Source of the DNA: Nonomuraea endophytica
GTDB taxonomy: Bacteria; Actinomycetota; Actinomycetes; Streptosporangiales; Streptosporangiaceae
Length of the DNA: 64,000 nt
Direction: 5' to 3'
Assembly: GCF_014203235.1 (NCBI RefSeq)
Contig: NZ_JACHIN010000003.1
Coordinates: 645,899 to 709,898 of the forward strand
Every line of letters begins with the position of its first letter. Positions within the stretch are counted from its first letter, which is position 1. This document shows positions 1-9,418 of the stretch, one piece after another. Under the pieces are notes generated by a model, which saw only the letters and a list, made by a program, of their open reading frames with translations, was not told where the DNA came from and searched no databases. The translations under genes were made by a program, and so were the position numbers.

Positions 1-240
1 CTGGCGCAGCGCGTCGGCGTCGGCGAGGATGCGGTGCGCCCACAGCAGCACCCGCTCGCCTTCGGGCGTCAGCCCGGCGAAACGCTGCCCGCGCCGCACG
101 AGCGGCACGTCCAGTTCACGCTCCAGCTTGCCGATGGCCGCCGACAGCGACGGCTGGGAGACGTGGCAGGCCGCCGCGGCCCGCGCGAAATGCCGCTCGC
201 GGGCCAAGGCGACGAGATACTCCAACTGGCGTAACAGCAC
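1..240 (-). CDS. LysR-family transcriptional regulator, N-terminal part (cut by window edge)
   Basis: Only the first 80 residues are inside the window; the effector-binding domain lies beyond base 1. Translation from GTG at 240 gives a protein opening [20 protein letters not shown] followed by [15 protein letters not shown], which is the classic LysR winged helix-turn-helix and its linker start. It lies 9 bp downstream of the TetR gene on the same strand, so the two may be co-transcribed. Targets cannot be told from the sequence. Family assignment is firm; function is unknown. Confidence 0.85.
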   Translation of the reverse strand, partial: MLLRQLEYLVALARERHFARAAAACHVSQPSLSAAIGKLERELDVPLVRRGQRFAGLTPEGERVLLWAHRILADADALRQ

Positions 241-249
241 GCCCCAGGA

Positions 250-903
250 TCACTCCGGCGAGGCCGCGGTGTCACGGGAACGCGCCGTGGACAGGTCGGC
301 GGTGATCCGGTCGGCGCTGATCGGCTCGCCGGGCAGCGGGGTCGCCTCCCGCGGGCGCAGGCCGTCGAGGAGCGTGGTCAGCATGCGTTCGCGTACCTCG
401 TCGTTGAGCTGCCCGGAGACCGTCGGCAGCGGCCGGGTCAGCACGGCGAGGAACATCACCAGATCGGCGGCCCCCACGTCGGCCCGCAGCGCCCCCTCCG
501 CGCGGGCCGCCGCGACCAGCGCCTCCAGCGCGTCCAGCAGCTCCGCGCGGGCCTTCGGGAACTGCGGGTCGCTCTCGACGTGACCGCCGAGGATGGGCAG
601 CATCGCCACGACGCCCCGCTCGACGACCCGCGTGGCGAAGACCGTGAGCGCCCGCCGGGCGGTGGGCGCGGCCGCCAGGGTGTCCGAGGCCAGCGCGGCC
701 ACCTGCCCCATGTGCTCGAAGGCCACACACCTGATCAGCTCCAGGCGGCTGGGGAAGTGCCGGTAGAGCGTGGCGTTGCCGACGCCGGCCCGTTCGGCGA
801 TCTGGTCGAGCGGAGCCTCCGGCCCCTGCTCCAGGAAGGCCAGGTGCGCGGCGCGCAGGATCTGCTCCCTGTTGCGCCTGGCGTCGGCGCGTAGCTCTTT
901 CAC
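250..903 (-). CDS. TetR/AcrR-family transcriptional regulator
   Basis: About 217 residues. The N-terminal HTH is clear (RNREQILRAAHLAFLEQG, then IAERAGVGNATLYRHFPSRLELI). The C-terminal ligand domain is of the TetR_C type common in actinomycete repressors. Start choice: GTG at 903 has an AGGGAG Shine-Dalgarno 6 nt upstream; an in-frame GTG at 927 would add 8 residues but has a purine run directly touching it and no proper spacing. The gene is divergent from a FAD monooxygenase, and an 11-bp inverted repeat lies between them (954-980), so it probably represses that monooxygenase and itself (inference). Confidence 0.85.
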   Translation of the reverse strand: MKELRADARRNREQILRAAHLAFLEQGPEAPLDQIAERAGVGNATLYRHFPSRLELIRCVAFEHMGQVAALASDTLAAAPTARRALTVFATRVVERGVVAMLPILGGHVESDPQFPKARAELLDALEALVAAARAEGALRADVGAADLVMFLAVLTRPLPTVSGQLNDEVRERMLTTLLDGLRPREATPLPGEPISADRITADLSTARSRDTAASPE

Positions 904-953
904 GGACCGCTCCCTAACCGTGGACACTCTCCCCGGTTATGTTACAGTCTCAG

Positions 954-980
954 CTAATTGGGGAGTTTGTCCCCACTTAG
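954..980. promoter_or_regulatory. Candidate TetR operator in divergent intergenic region
   Basis: Inverted repeat with 11-base arms, ctaattgggga and tccccacttag, separated by 5 bases; 10 of 11 positions are complementary. It lies 12 bp before the monooxygenase ATG (993) and about 50 bp from the TetR start, overlapping the region where either promoter would be expected. Size and symmetry fit a TetR dimer site. The link to the adjacent TetR is inference. Confidence 0.6.
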
Positions 981-992
981 TGAAGGAGTGAG

Positions 993-2243
993 ATGGGATC
1001 CATCGCGAGAACCTCGCTCTCCTGCGTCGTGACCGGCGGCGGCCCGGCCGGCATGGTGCTCGGCCTGCTGCTGGCCCGGTCGGGCGTGGAGGTGGCGGTG
1101 CTGGAGAAGTACCCCGACTTCCTGCGCGACTTCCGCGGCGACACGGTGCACGCCTCCACGCTCGGCCTGCTGGACCAGCTCGGCCTGGGCGAGCGGTTCG
1201 CACGGCTGCCGCAGCAACGCGAACGGCGGCTGCTCATGCGCTTCGACGACGGCGCCGTCACCGAGGACTTCACCCGCCTGCCCGGCCGCCACCAGCACAT
1301 CGCGCTGGTGCCCCAGTGGGACTTCCTCAACCTGCTCGCCGAGGCCGCGAGCGCCACACCGTCCTTCCACCTCGCGCAGAACGCCGAGGTGACCGACCTG
1401 ATCACCACGGCGGGCCGGGTGAGCGGCGTGCGCTACCTGGACAAGGACACCGGCGAGACCCACCGCCTCCACGCGCCGCTGGTCGTGGCGGCCGACGGGC
1501 GCCACTCCACCGTGCGCCGCCTGCTCGGGTTGCGCCCGCGCGCCGCCACCGCCCCGCACGACTGCCTGTACGTGCGCGTCCCGCGCGCCGAAGGCGACCC
1601 GGACGGCACCATGCTGCGCTTCTCCTCCTCCGGCGGCCTCATCATGATCAACCGAGGTGACTACTGGCAGGCGGCGCTGCTGATCGGCAAGGGTACGGCC
1701 GACGCCGCACGGGCCGACGACGCCGCCTGGGTGCGCAGGACCATCGCGCGGCTGGCGCCGTACACGGAGGACCGGATGGCCGCGCTCGACCCGCGGGACA
1801 TCGCGGCGCTGCAGATCCGCATCGACCGGCTGGACCGCTGGTGGGCGCCCGGCGCGCTGCTGATCGGCGACGCCGCGCACGCCATGTCCCCGATCGCCGG
1901 CGTCGGCATCAACCTGGCCATCCAGGACGCGGTCGCGACCGCCCGCATCCTGCTGCCCGCCCTGCGCCGCGGCCACGTCACCGACCGGGACCTGGCCCGC
2001 GTGCAACGCCGCCGCCAATGGCCGACCGTGCTCACCCAGCTCGCCCAGCGGCGGGCGCAGGAGAGCTTCGTGGCCGCCGGCATCAACGCCGGCGACACCG
2101 GCGGCGCTCCGCTGCGCATCCCGCAGCCCCTGCGCACGCTGCGGCACTGGCGCGGCTTCCCGCACCTGTTCGGGCGGCTCGTCGCGTTCGGCCTGCGTCC
2201 CGAGCGGCTGACCGGGCCGCTGGAGCCGCTGAGCCATGCGTAG
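993..2243 (+). CDS. FAD-dependent monooxygenase (PHBH/aromatic hydroxylase-like)
   Basis: 416 residues, the usual length for single-domain group A flavoprotein monooxygenases. Visible motifs: N-terminal dinucleotide-binding GGGPAGMVLGLLLARSG then VLEK; the ADGRHSTVR 'DG' motif near residue 165; and the FAD-ribityl motif GDAAHAMSPIAGVGINLAIQD near residue 290. Such enzymes use NAD(P)H and O2 to hydroxylate or epoxidise small, often aromatic substrates in the cytoplasm. RBS AAGGAG is at 983-988. A membrane-protein gene overlaps its last 8 bases. The substrate cannot be read from the sequence; TetR control suggests an inducible detoxification or catabolic role. Confidence 0.85.
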   Translation: MGSIARTSLSCVVTGGGPAGMVLGLLLARSGVEVAVLEKYPDFLRDFRGDTVHASTLGLLDQLGLGERFARLPQQRERRLLMRFDDGAVTEDFTRLPGRHQHIALVPQWDFLNLLAEAASATPSFHLAQNAEVTDLITTAGRVSGVRYLDKDTGETHRLHAPLVVAADGRHSTVRRLLGLRPRAATAPHDCLYVRVPRAEGDPDGTMLRFSSSGGLIMINRGDYWQAALLIGKGTADAARADDAAWVRRTIARLAPYTEDRMAALDPRDIAALQIRIDRLDRWWAPGALLIGDAAHAMSPIAGVGINLAIQDAVATARILLPALRRGHVTDRDLARVQRRRQWPTVLTQLAQRRAQESFVAAGINAGDTGGAPLRIPQPLRTLRHWRGFPHLFGRLVAFGLRPERLTGPLEPLSHA

Positions 2244-2595
2244 CCGGGTGTTCGTCACGGTCAACGTGCTCGCGACGCTGGTGACGCTGGCGGTCTCGGT
2301 CCTCGTGATCGCCGACCCCGGCCTCGCGCTGCCCGCGGGAACCGAGGTCACGCCGGGGGTGGACACGTTCGCGCGGGCCTGCGCGGTCCGGTCGCTGGCG
2401 GTGGGCGGCGCGCTGCTGGTGTCGCTGGCCCGTGGCGCGCGCGGCGCGCTGACCGCGCTGCTGTGGGTGAGCGGGCTGACCCAGCTGGGCGACGCCGCGA
2501 TCCACGCGCTCAACGGCGGCCCCGCCGCCGCGTCCGCCGGGGTGCTGGCCGTGGTGGCGTTCGGATCGCTGGGGTGGCTACGCCGCGACGAGTAG
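2236..2595 (+). CDS. Small integral membrane protein (DUF4267-like)
   Basis: 119 residues with about four hydrophobic helices (residues 5-26, 50-66, 70-88 and 95-113) and no recognised catalytic motif. The ATG overlaps the end of the FAD monooxygenase by 8 bp, implying translational coupling. Architecture and length resemble small DUF4267-type membrane proteins that often sit next to oxidoreductases in actinomycetes, but this is a pattern match only. Function unknown. Confidence 0.6.
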   Translation: MRSRVFVTVNVLATLVTLAVSVLVIADPGLALPAGTEVTPGVDTFARACAVRSLAVGGALLVSLARGARGALTALLWVSGLTQLGDAAIHALNGGPAAASAGVLAVVAFGSLGWLRRDE

Positions 2596-2714
2596 ACCGC
2601 CCTTTGTTTGTCATTAATCGGTAAAGAATGGTCGTGAAAACGAAGCCGTCAATGTCACGCGTTTTCGGTCGCCGGGCGATGGTCATATAGCCTCCGACGA
2701 CAAGGAGCGCTCAC
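2596..2714 (+). promoter_or_regulatory. amt upstream region
   Basis: This 119-bp spacer is clearly more AT-rich than its surroundings (TTTGTTTGTCATTAATCGGT near its left end). It contains a TATAGC -10-like box at 2686-2691 and a good Shine-Dalgarno AAGGAG at 2702-2707, 7 nt before the amt ATG. A nitrogen-regulator site would be expected here; only a weak GlnR-like half (gtcat-N6-gtaaa) is visible, so no operator is claimed. Confidence 0.4.
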
Positions 2715-3929
<1,215 letters not shown>

Positions 3930-3933
3930 GCGG

Positions 3934-4902
3934 TCACTGCTTGCGCGGCCTCGGCGCCGGCACGCCCAGCAGCCGGCGGCGCACGGCGTCCCAGACGTCG
4001 TGGAAGGCTGCCAGGACCTCGGGGGAGCGATCGCCGAGCAGGCGCGCCCAGGCTCCCCGTTCCCCCGGCAGCACACCCGCCCCGGCCCGCAGCCCGGAGC
4101 CGGCCAGCGCCTCGTGCATGGTGTCGGCGATCTCCTGCGCCGGATGGGCGCCGGTGACGACGTACAGAGTGGACATGACGCCGAAACCGGCCATGACCGC
4201 CGGGCCGTCCACCGGACTGTCCCCCGGGACCAGGCGCAGGGGGTCGGCGAACATGAGCTCGCCGCCGGGCTCGCGTACCTCCACGTCGGTGCAGTACGCG
4301 GTGTACTCGTGCCGCTCGCCCCTGGCCAGCCTGCCCGCCAGCATCGTCTCGCCCAGCACCACGGTCGCGTCGGCCGCCGCGGTGACCGAGGTCCGCTGGT
4401 AGTAGCGGCTGCCGGCGAAGGCGATGGTGGGATCGGGCAGGTATTCGAGGTAGCCGCCGGGACCGACGTTCAGCTCGACCAGCTGCGTGGCGTAGTCGTG
4501 CTCCATCCGGTACAGCCGGGTCGCGCCCTGCGTGGTCAGATGCACCGACGCGCCCGCCTCGCACGAGACGTCCACACGGTAGCGGTCCCCCTGGAGCACG
4601 CCGCCGCCGGACATCATCAGCATCACGTACGGCAGGCCCGGCAGCGCCGGATCGTGGTAGTGCGGCCGGGTGATGTGCAGCGGAGCCTTCTGGAAATGCC
4701 CGGTCAGCTCCGTACGCTCACCCACCCGCCGGAACGCCAGATCCAGCACGCCGACCTTGCCGGGAGAGCCGACGGGCAAGGTGTCGAGCCCGCCGGCGTG
4801 CCGCCGCACCGGCCGCGGAATCCAGTCCGGCTGATACCGCCCAGGCGCGAGCCGATCGGCTACGGCCCCGCCGCCCAGCATGGTCACGCCGGAGCGGTAC
4901 AC
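3934..4902 (-). CDS. ureD: Urease accessory protein UreD (UreH)
   Basis: 322 residues from GTG 4902, somewhat longer than the 250-280 typical of the family. Recognisable UreD core: GKVGVLDLAFRRVGERTEL, the PLHITRPHYHDP stretch, MMSGGGVLQGDRYRVDV, and ATRLYRMEHDYATQLVEL. UreD binds the urease apoprotein with UreF and UreG during nickel insertion. It is the last gene of the operon. An in-frame GTG at 4887 would overlap the ureG stop as GTGA and is an equally plausible start, shortening the protein by 5 residues. Confidence 0.9.
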   Translation of the reverse strand: MYRSGVTMLGGGAVADRLAPGRYQPDWIPRPVRRHAGGLDTLPVGSPGKVGVLDLAFRRVGERTELTGHFQKAPLHITRPHYHDPALPGLPYVMLMMSGGGVLQGDRYRVDVSCEAGASVHLTTQGATRLYRMEHDYATQLVELNVGPGGYLEYLPDPTIAFAGSRYYQRTSVTAAADATVVLGETMLAGRLARGERHEYTAYCTDVEVREPGGELMFADPLRLVPGDSPVDGPAVMAGFGVMSTLYVVTGAHPAQEIADTMHEALAGSGLRAGAGVLPGERGAWARLLGDRSPEVLAAFHDVWDAVRRRLLGVPAPRPRKQ

Positions 4903-5519
4903 GCGGCCCCCGCCCGGCTCTGGATGAGGTCGGCGACCTCACCGACCCCCGCACCGGTCAGGCAGTCGGTCAGCGTGACCGGGCCGTCGCCGCGCACCAT
5001 CCTGGCGTCCCGCTCCATGACCCCCAGATCGGTCCGCACGTACTGGGCGATGTCGATCTTGTTGATGACCAGAAGATCCGAGGTCGTGGTGCCCGGACCG
5101 CGTTTGCGCGGCATCTTCTCGCCCTCGGCGGTGTCCAGCACGAAGATGAACATGTCGGCCAGCACCGGGCTGAAGGTGAGGGTCAGGTTGTCGCCGCCGC
5201 TCTCGAAGAGCAGCAGGTCGATGTCGGGAAACCGGTCGAGCATGTCGGCGCCGGCCGCCAGGTTCATCGTCGGGTCGTCGCGGACCGCCGTGTGCGGGCA
5301 GGCGCCCGTCTCGACGCCCACGATCCGCTCGGGGTCGAGGATTCCGGCCAGCGTGCGCCGTACGTGCTCGGCGTCCTCCTGGGTGTAGATGTCGTTCGTG
5401 ATCACCCCGATGCTGTGGCCCCTGTCCTGCAGAATCGGGACGAGAGCCTCGATCAGCGCGGTCTTCCCCGAACCCACCGGGCCGCCGATCCCCACTTTGA
5501 AGACCTTCTCCAGTTCCAT
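4884..5519 (-). CDS. ureG: Urease accessory GTPase UreG
   Basis: 211 residues from ATG 5519. SIMIBI-class GTPase: P-loop GPVGSGKTALIEAL near the N-terminus, the nickel-binding CPH in VETGACPHTAVRDDP, the SGGDNL switch and the NKID guanine-specificity motif (VINKIDIA). UreG delivers Ni2+ to the UreABC-UreF-UreD complex with GTP hydrolysis. The upstream reading frame stays open for 62 codons, but MELEKVFKVGIGGPVGSGKT is the conserved family start. It lies 25 bp after ureF. Confidence 0.97.
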   Translation of the reverse strand: MELEKVFKVGIGGPVGSGKTALIEALVPILQDRGHSIGVITNDIYTQEDAEHVRRTLAGILDPERIVGVETGACPHTAVRDDPTMNLAAGADMLDRFPDIDLLLFESGGDNLTLTFSPVLADMFIFVLDTAEGEKMPRKRGPGTTTSDLLVINKIDIAQYVRTDLGVMERDARMVRGDGPVTLTDCLTGAGVGEVADLIQSRAGAACTAPA

Positions 5520-5544
5520 GCTCTCCGCCCTCTCTTCTGGTTGG

Positions 5545-6240
5545 TCACGTGATGAACAGCCGGGCCTGCGCCCGCTGGTGCCCGGCCGCGACGGTGTCGG
5601 CGACCGGCACCGAGCTGTGCAGGTCCCGAGGGTCCTCGGCGCCGAGCGCCGCCCGCGCCACAACCTCCAGATCCGGGCGTACGGCACGCAGCAACGCCTG
5701 CGCACGGCGGAAGTCGGTGCAACCCAGGCGCACCGCCGCCGTCACGTAGCTCGCGGCGAACGCGTACAGATCACCGGCCACGGCCCGAACCTCGCCGACG
5801 CCGAGACCCGCGTACAGCGCGCCCACGACCACGGCGTGGTTGCCCGGCGTGGCCTTGCCCGCCACCAGCTCCGCCAGGCGCGCGGCCTCGGGGATCGGGA
5901 AGGCGAACGCGGCCGTGTCCAGGACCTGGCGCCCGGTGCGCACCGACGCCGTGCGCTGCTCCCGGACGAGCTTGGTCGCGTGCAGCCTGTGGTCGACCTC
6001 GGCCAGCCGTTCCCAGTCGCCCGTCCGGACGGCGCGGTGGGCCAGCACGAGCGCGGCCGCGTCCCCCGGCCCCACCATGTTGTGGAGCAGGTCGGCCAGC
6101 AGCTCGCGCAGGCCGTCCTGGCCCACCGGCCCGAGCTGGGTGTAGCCCTCAAGCCCGTGCGACAGCGTGTACATCCCGCTCGGGAACCCCGAGTCGGTCA
6201 GCTGGAGCTGGGCCAGCAGCGTGCCGAGGTCCTCGCTCAC
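5545..6240 (-). CDS. ureF: Urease accessory protein UreF
   Basis: 231 residues from GTG 6240, whose GTGA overlaps the ureC stop. Mostly helical, with the UreF pattern [16 protein letters not shown] (here [20 protein letters not shown]) at the N-terminus and a C-terminal [11 protein letters not shown] segment. UreF bridges UreD and UreG on the urease apoprotein and gates UreG GTPase activity. The reading frame extends far upstream inside ureC, but that part is an out-of-frame shadow. Confidence 0.93.
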   Translation of the reverse strand: MSEDLGTLLAQLQLTDSGFPSGMYTLSHGLEGYTQLGPVGQDGLRELLADLLHNMVGPGDAAALVLAHRAVRTGDWERLAEVDHRLHATKLVREQRTASVRTGRQVLDTAAFAFPIPEAARLAELVAGKATPGNHAVVVGALYAGLGVGEVRAVAGDLYAFAASYVTAAVRLGCTDFRRAQALLRAVRPDLEVVARAALGAEDPRDLHSSVPVADTVAAGHQRAQARLFIT

Positions 6241-7955
6241 AGGAAGAACAGCCGGTTCAGCGGGAGCTTCTTGGCCGGTTCGATGTGCACGGGCTCGCCG
6301 TTGAAGGTCACCTTGTACGTCTCCGGGTCGACGCGGATGTCGCCCAGCGTGGCGTTGCGCACCATGTGGCGCTTGTCGACGGTGCGGCACTGCCGTACCG
6401 GACGGATCAGGCGGCGCAGCCCGAGACGGTCGGGCACGCCCGCGTCGATGGCCGCGCCCGACAGGAAGGTGACGCACGTCGCCGCCAGCGCGCTGCCGTG
6501 GGCGGCGTACATCGGGCGGTAGTAGATGGGCTGCGGCGTCGGCAGGGAGGCGTTGGCGTCGCCCATCTGGGCCCAGCTGATCATGCCGCCCTTGATGACC
6601 ATCGTGGGCTTGGCCGCGAACGTGGACACCGGCCACAGGACGATGTCGGCGAGCTTGCCGTCCTCCAGCGAGCCGATGGTGTCGGCCATGCCCGAGACAC
6701 GCGCCGGGTTGATCGTGAGCTTGGCGATGTAGCGCAGGACCCGGAAGTTGTCGTTGCGCGCGGAGTCCTCCGGCAGCGGGCCGCGCTTGTCCTTGCAGTG
6801 GTGGGCCACCTGGAAGGCGCGCGTGAACGACTCACCGATCCGGCCCATGGCCTGGGAGTCGGAGCCGATGATGCTGATGACGCCCAGGTCGTGCAGGACG
6901 GTCTCGGCCGAGATGGTCTCGGCGCGCACGCGGCTCTCGGCGAACGCCACGTCCTCCGGCACGTCGTAGCTGAGGTGGTGGCAGACCATCGTCATGTCGA
7001 GCAGCTCGTCGATCGAGTTGACCGTGTACGGCAGCGTCGGATTGGTCGAGGCCGGGCAGACGTTCGGCTCCCCGGTCACCCGGAGGATGTCGGGGGCATG
7101 GCCGCCACCGGCGCCCTCGGAGTGGTAGGTGTGGATCGCGCGGCCGTTGATGGCGCTGATCGTGTCCTCGACGAACCCGGCCTCGTTGAGCGTGTCGGTG
7201 TGCACGGTGATCTGGATGTCGAGCTGGTCGGCGACCGAGAGCGCGCAGTCGATCACCGCGGGCGTGGCGCCCCAGTCCTCGTGGACCTTCAGCCCGCAGG
7301 CCCCCGCCCTGATCTGCTCCTCCAGCACGCCGGGCAGGCTGCTGTTGCCCTTGCCGAGCACGCCGATGTTGATCGGGACGTTCTCGAACGCCTGCAGCAT
7401 CCGGCCGATGTTCCAGGCGCCCGGGGTGGTGGTGCAGCCGCGGCTGCCGTCCGCCGGGCCCGTGCCGCCGGCGACCAGGGTGGTGATGCCGTTGCTCAGC
7501 GCGTTCTCGACCTGCTGGGGTGCGATGAGATGGACGTGGGTGTCGATTCCGCCCGCGGTGGCGATGAGGTTCTCGCCGGAGATCACCTCGGTGTTGGCGC
7601 TGATGACCAGGCGGCGGTCGACGCCGTTCTGGGTGTGCGGGTTGCCGGACTTGCCCACCCCGACGATCTTCCCGTCCTTGACGCCGATGTCGCCCTTGAC
7701 GATGCCCAGGATCGGGTCGATGATCACCGCGTTGGTGATCACCAGGTCGAGGGCGACGGCGCCGCCGGTGGCCGGATCGGCCGCCATGCCGTCCCGGGCG
7801 GTCTTGCCCCCGCCGTACTGGGACTCGTCGCCGTAGTGGCCCTCGGTGTAGTCCTTCTCCACCTCGACGACGAGGTTGGTGTCGCCCAGGCGGATCCGGT
7901 CGCCCACGGTCGGGCCGTACATGGAGGCGTACTGCCGGCGGCTCATGCTGGTCAT
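6237..7955 (-). CDS. ureC: Urease subunit alpha (catalytic)
   Basis: 572 residues, the normal UreC length. Hydrolyses urea to ammonia and carbamate at a di-nickel centre. Ni-ligand and active-site motifs are intact: [10 protein letters not shown], the carbamylated lysine in [35 protein letters not shown], the flap-cysteine and histidine region [14 protein letters not shown], and GSDSQAMGR. Starts at ATG 7955 ([16 protein letters not shown]), 5 bp after the ureB stop. Confidence 0.98.
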   Translation of the reverse strand: MTSMSRRQYASMYGPTVGDRIRLGDTNLVVEVEKDYTEGHYGDESQYGGGKTARDGMAADPATGGAVALDLVITNAVIIDPILGIVKGDIGVKDGKIVGVGKSGNPHTQNGVDRRLVISANTEVISGENLIATAGGIDTHVHLIAPQQVENALSNGITTLVAGGTGPADGSRGCTTTPGAWNIGRMLQAFENVPINIGVLGKGNSSLPGVLEEQIRAGACGLKVHEDWGATPAVIDCALSVADQLDIQITVHTDTLNEAGFVEDTISAINGRAIHTYHSEGAGGGHAPDILRVTGEPNVCPASTNPTLPYTVNSIDELLDMTMVCHHLSYDVPEDVAFAESRVRAETISAETVLHDLGVISIIGSDSQAMGRIGESFTRAFQVAHHCKDKRGPLPEDSARNDNFRVLRYIAKLTINPARVSGMADTIGSLEDGKLADIVLWPVSTFAAKPTMVIKGGMISWAQMGDANASLPTPQPIYYRPMYAAHGSALAATCVTFLSGAAIDAGVPDRLGLRRLIRPVRQCRTVDKRHMVRNATLGDIRVDPETYKVTFNGEPVHIEPAKKLPLNRLFFL

Positions 7956-7960
7956 GCGGC

Positions 7961-8389
7961 TCAGCCCTTCTTCTTGGCGCCGGAGGACTTCTTCGCCGGC
8001 TTCTTGGAGGGCGCCGGTTCCGGCTCTTCGAGGTAGCCGCGCTCGCGCATGCGCCTGAGTGCCTCGCGGTGGGCGTCGCGGCTGTGGATGCCGCCGTTGA
8101 GCAGGCCGCCGAATCCCACGATGCGCTGGCCGCCGCCGTACTCGACGAGCGTGACGCGCTTGGTGTCGCCCGCCTCGAAGCGGACCGCGGTCCCGGCCGG
8201 GATGTCCAGGCGGGTGCCGAACGCCTGCTCGCGGTCGAAGCTCAGGGCCCGGTTCACCTCGAAGAAGTGGAAGTGCGAGCCGATCTGGACGGCGCGGTCG
8301 CCGGTGTTGCGCACGGTGAGCGTCACCCGGGCCTGGCCGGCGTTCAGCTCGATGTCGCCCTTGCCGTAGATGTATGGATCATCCGACAT
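7961..8389 (-). CDS. ureB: Urease subunit beta with lysine-rich C-terminal extension
   Basis: 142 residues; the UreB core spans about residues 1-105 ([59 protein letters not shown]). Compared with minimal UreB (about 100-110 residues) it carries a helical and charged extension, [19 protein letters not shown], then a Lys/Ser/Ala tail ([16 protein letters not shown]). Its ATG overlaps the end of the CbiX-like gene by 11 bp. It forms the (UreABC)3 assembly; the role of the tail is unknown. Confidence 0.95.
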   Translation of the reverse strand: MSDDPYIYGKGDIELNAGQARVTLTVRNTGDRAVQIGSHFHFFEVNRALSFDREQAFGTRLDIPAGTAVRFEAGDTKRVTLVEYGGGQRIVGFGGLLNGGIHSRDAHREALRRMRERGYLEEPEPAPSKKPAKKSSGAKKKG

Positions 8390-9092
8390 GAGAGTGTGTC
8401 TCCTCGTGGGTATGGGTGTGCGGCATCGGTTCGGCCAGGCCGTCGTCGCGATGTCCGCTCCAGCGATGCTCGGCCTCCATGGCGCGCCGGTGGATGAGCG
8501 TGGCGAGCGAGGCGCGTCCGAGGAGGGGCCCGGCCGTCCGCGTGCCGGGCCGGGTGGGCGCCGGTACGAACGAGGCGGGCACCAGGACGACCTCCTCGGC
8601 CCCCAGCAGGCGGCAGCGCTCGACGCCCTCGTCCACGTCCGGATCGCCGCCGCTCAGCGCGACCTCGACCCAGCGGACCGGCGTGAACTGCCGGACCAGC
8701 CGGGCGATCTTGAACAGCTCGGCGTCCGGCTCGGGGCCGATCGCGGGCGCCACCAGCAGGACGGCGGAGGCGGCCGTGAGCTTCGCATGGACGACCGCGG
8801 CCCGCAGCCAGCCGACCAGGTGACCGGTGTCCGCCAGCGGCCGGGCCAGGAGCAGGTCACCGGCATCCCGGTCGCGCGCCGCCCAGCGCAGAGCCTGGGC
8901 GGCCACGCCCGCAAGGTCCGGATCGCGGCCCAGAGTCATCGGCACGACCACCGCCGGACGCCGCGGGATCGCCGACCGCAGCTCGCGATCCACGGAGCAG
9001 ACCCGCGGCGCGTCCGGCCCGAGCAGCGGCGGCAGGCAGCGACCGCCCCGGCTCTCGGCCCCCGCCGCGAGAAGAATCTCGCGCACCGTCAT
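8379..9092 (-). CDS. CbiX/SirB-like metal-chelatase-fold protein with His-rich tail, inside urease operon
   Basis: 237 residues, joined to ureA by a 4-bp overlap and to ureB by 11 bp. It looks like a two-repeat class II chelatase (CbiX/SirB): the N-terminus [12 protein letters not shown] falls where CbiX has GHGSR, and the second repeat reads [28 protein letters not shown], then [11 protein letters not shown]. The usual catalytic His is replaced by Ala (GAESR). The C-terminus ends in His225, 227, 229, 233 and 235 ([11 protein letters not shown]), a likely metal-binding tail like that of UreE. No ureE is present in the operon. A nickel-handling role in urease maturation is inference; the chelatase resemblance is read by eye and is moderate. 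Confidence 0.65.
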   Translation of the reverse strand: MTVREILLAAGAESRGGRCLPPLLGPDAPRVCSVDRELRSAIPRRPAVVVPMTLGRDPDLAGVAAQALRWAARDRDAGDLLLARPLADTGHLVGWLRAAVVHAKLTAASAVLLVAPAIGPEPDAELFKIARLVRQFTPVRWVEVALSGGDPDVDEGVERCRLLGAEEVVLVPASFVPAPTRPGTRTAGPLLGRASLATLIHRRAMEAEHRWSGHRDDGLAEPMPHTHTHEETHSHVG

Positions 9093-9397
9093 TGCGCGCC
9101 GACCGGATCATGGCAGGACACCAGCTTGGTGCCGTCGTCGAAAACCGCCTCGACCTGCAGCAGCGACAGCATCCCGCGCACCCCCGGCAGCACGTCGTCC
9201 GGGCCGATGACCTTCTTCCCGAGCTCCATGCACTCGGCGACCGACCTGCCGTCCCGCGCCGCCTCGACGACCGCGCAGCTGATCAGCGCGACCGTCTCCG
9301 GATAGTTGAGCTTCAGACCGCGATCCTTGCGCTGGCGCGCCAGCTCGGCCGCGGTGAAAAGCAGCAGCTTCTCCATTTCCCTGGGGGTGAGATTCAT
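9089..9397 (-). CDS. ureA: Urease subunit gamma
   Basis: 102 residues, standard UreA length. Starts [20 protein letters not shown] and contains [23 protein letters not shown] and [11 protein letters not shown], the family signatures. Structural subunit of the urease trimer. It lies 21 bp downstream of the urea transporter gene and is preceded by a GGAACTC-like weak RBS. Confidence 0.97.
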   Translation of the reverse strand: MNLTPREMEKLLLFTAAELARQRKDRGLKLNYPETVALISCAVVEAARDGRSVAECMELGKKVIGPDDVLPGVRGMLSLLQVEAVFDDGTKLVSCHDPVGAQ

Positions 9398-9418
9398 CAG
9401 AGTTCCTTTCTGAACGAG

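Noticed and set aside
954..2513. 519-codon minus-strand open frame opposite the FAD monooxygenase
   Set aside because: Shadow of a high-GC gene: no family motif, low-complexity Gly/Arg/Ala-rich product, while the plus strand carries a full flavoprotein monooxygenase.
2609..2660. GlnR box upstream of amt
   Set aside because: Only one degenerate half (gtcat-N6-gtaaa) is visible; the expected second gTnAc-N6-GaAAc is missing, so it is not called.
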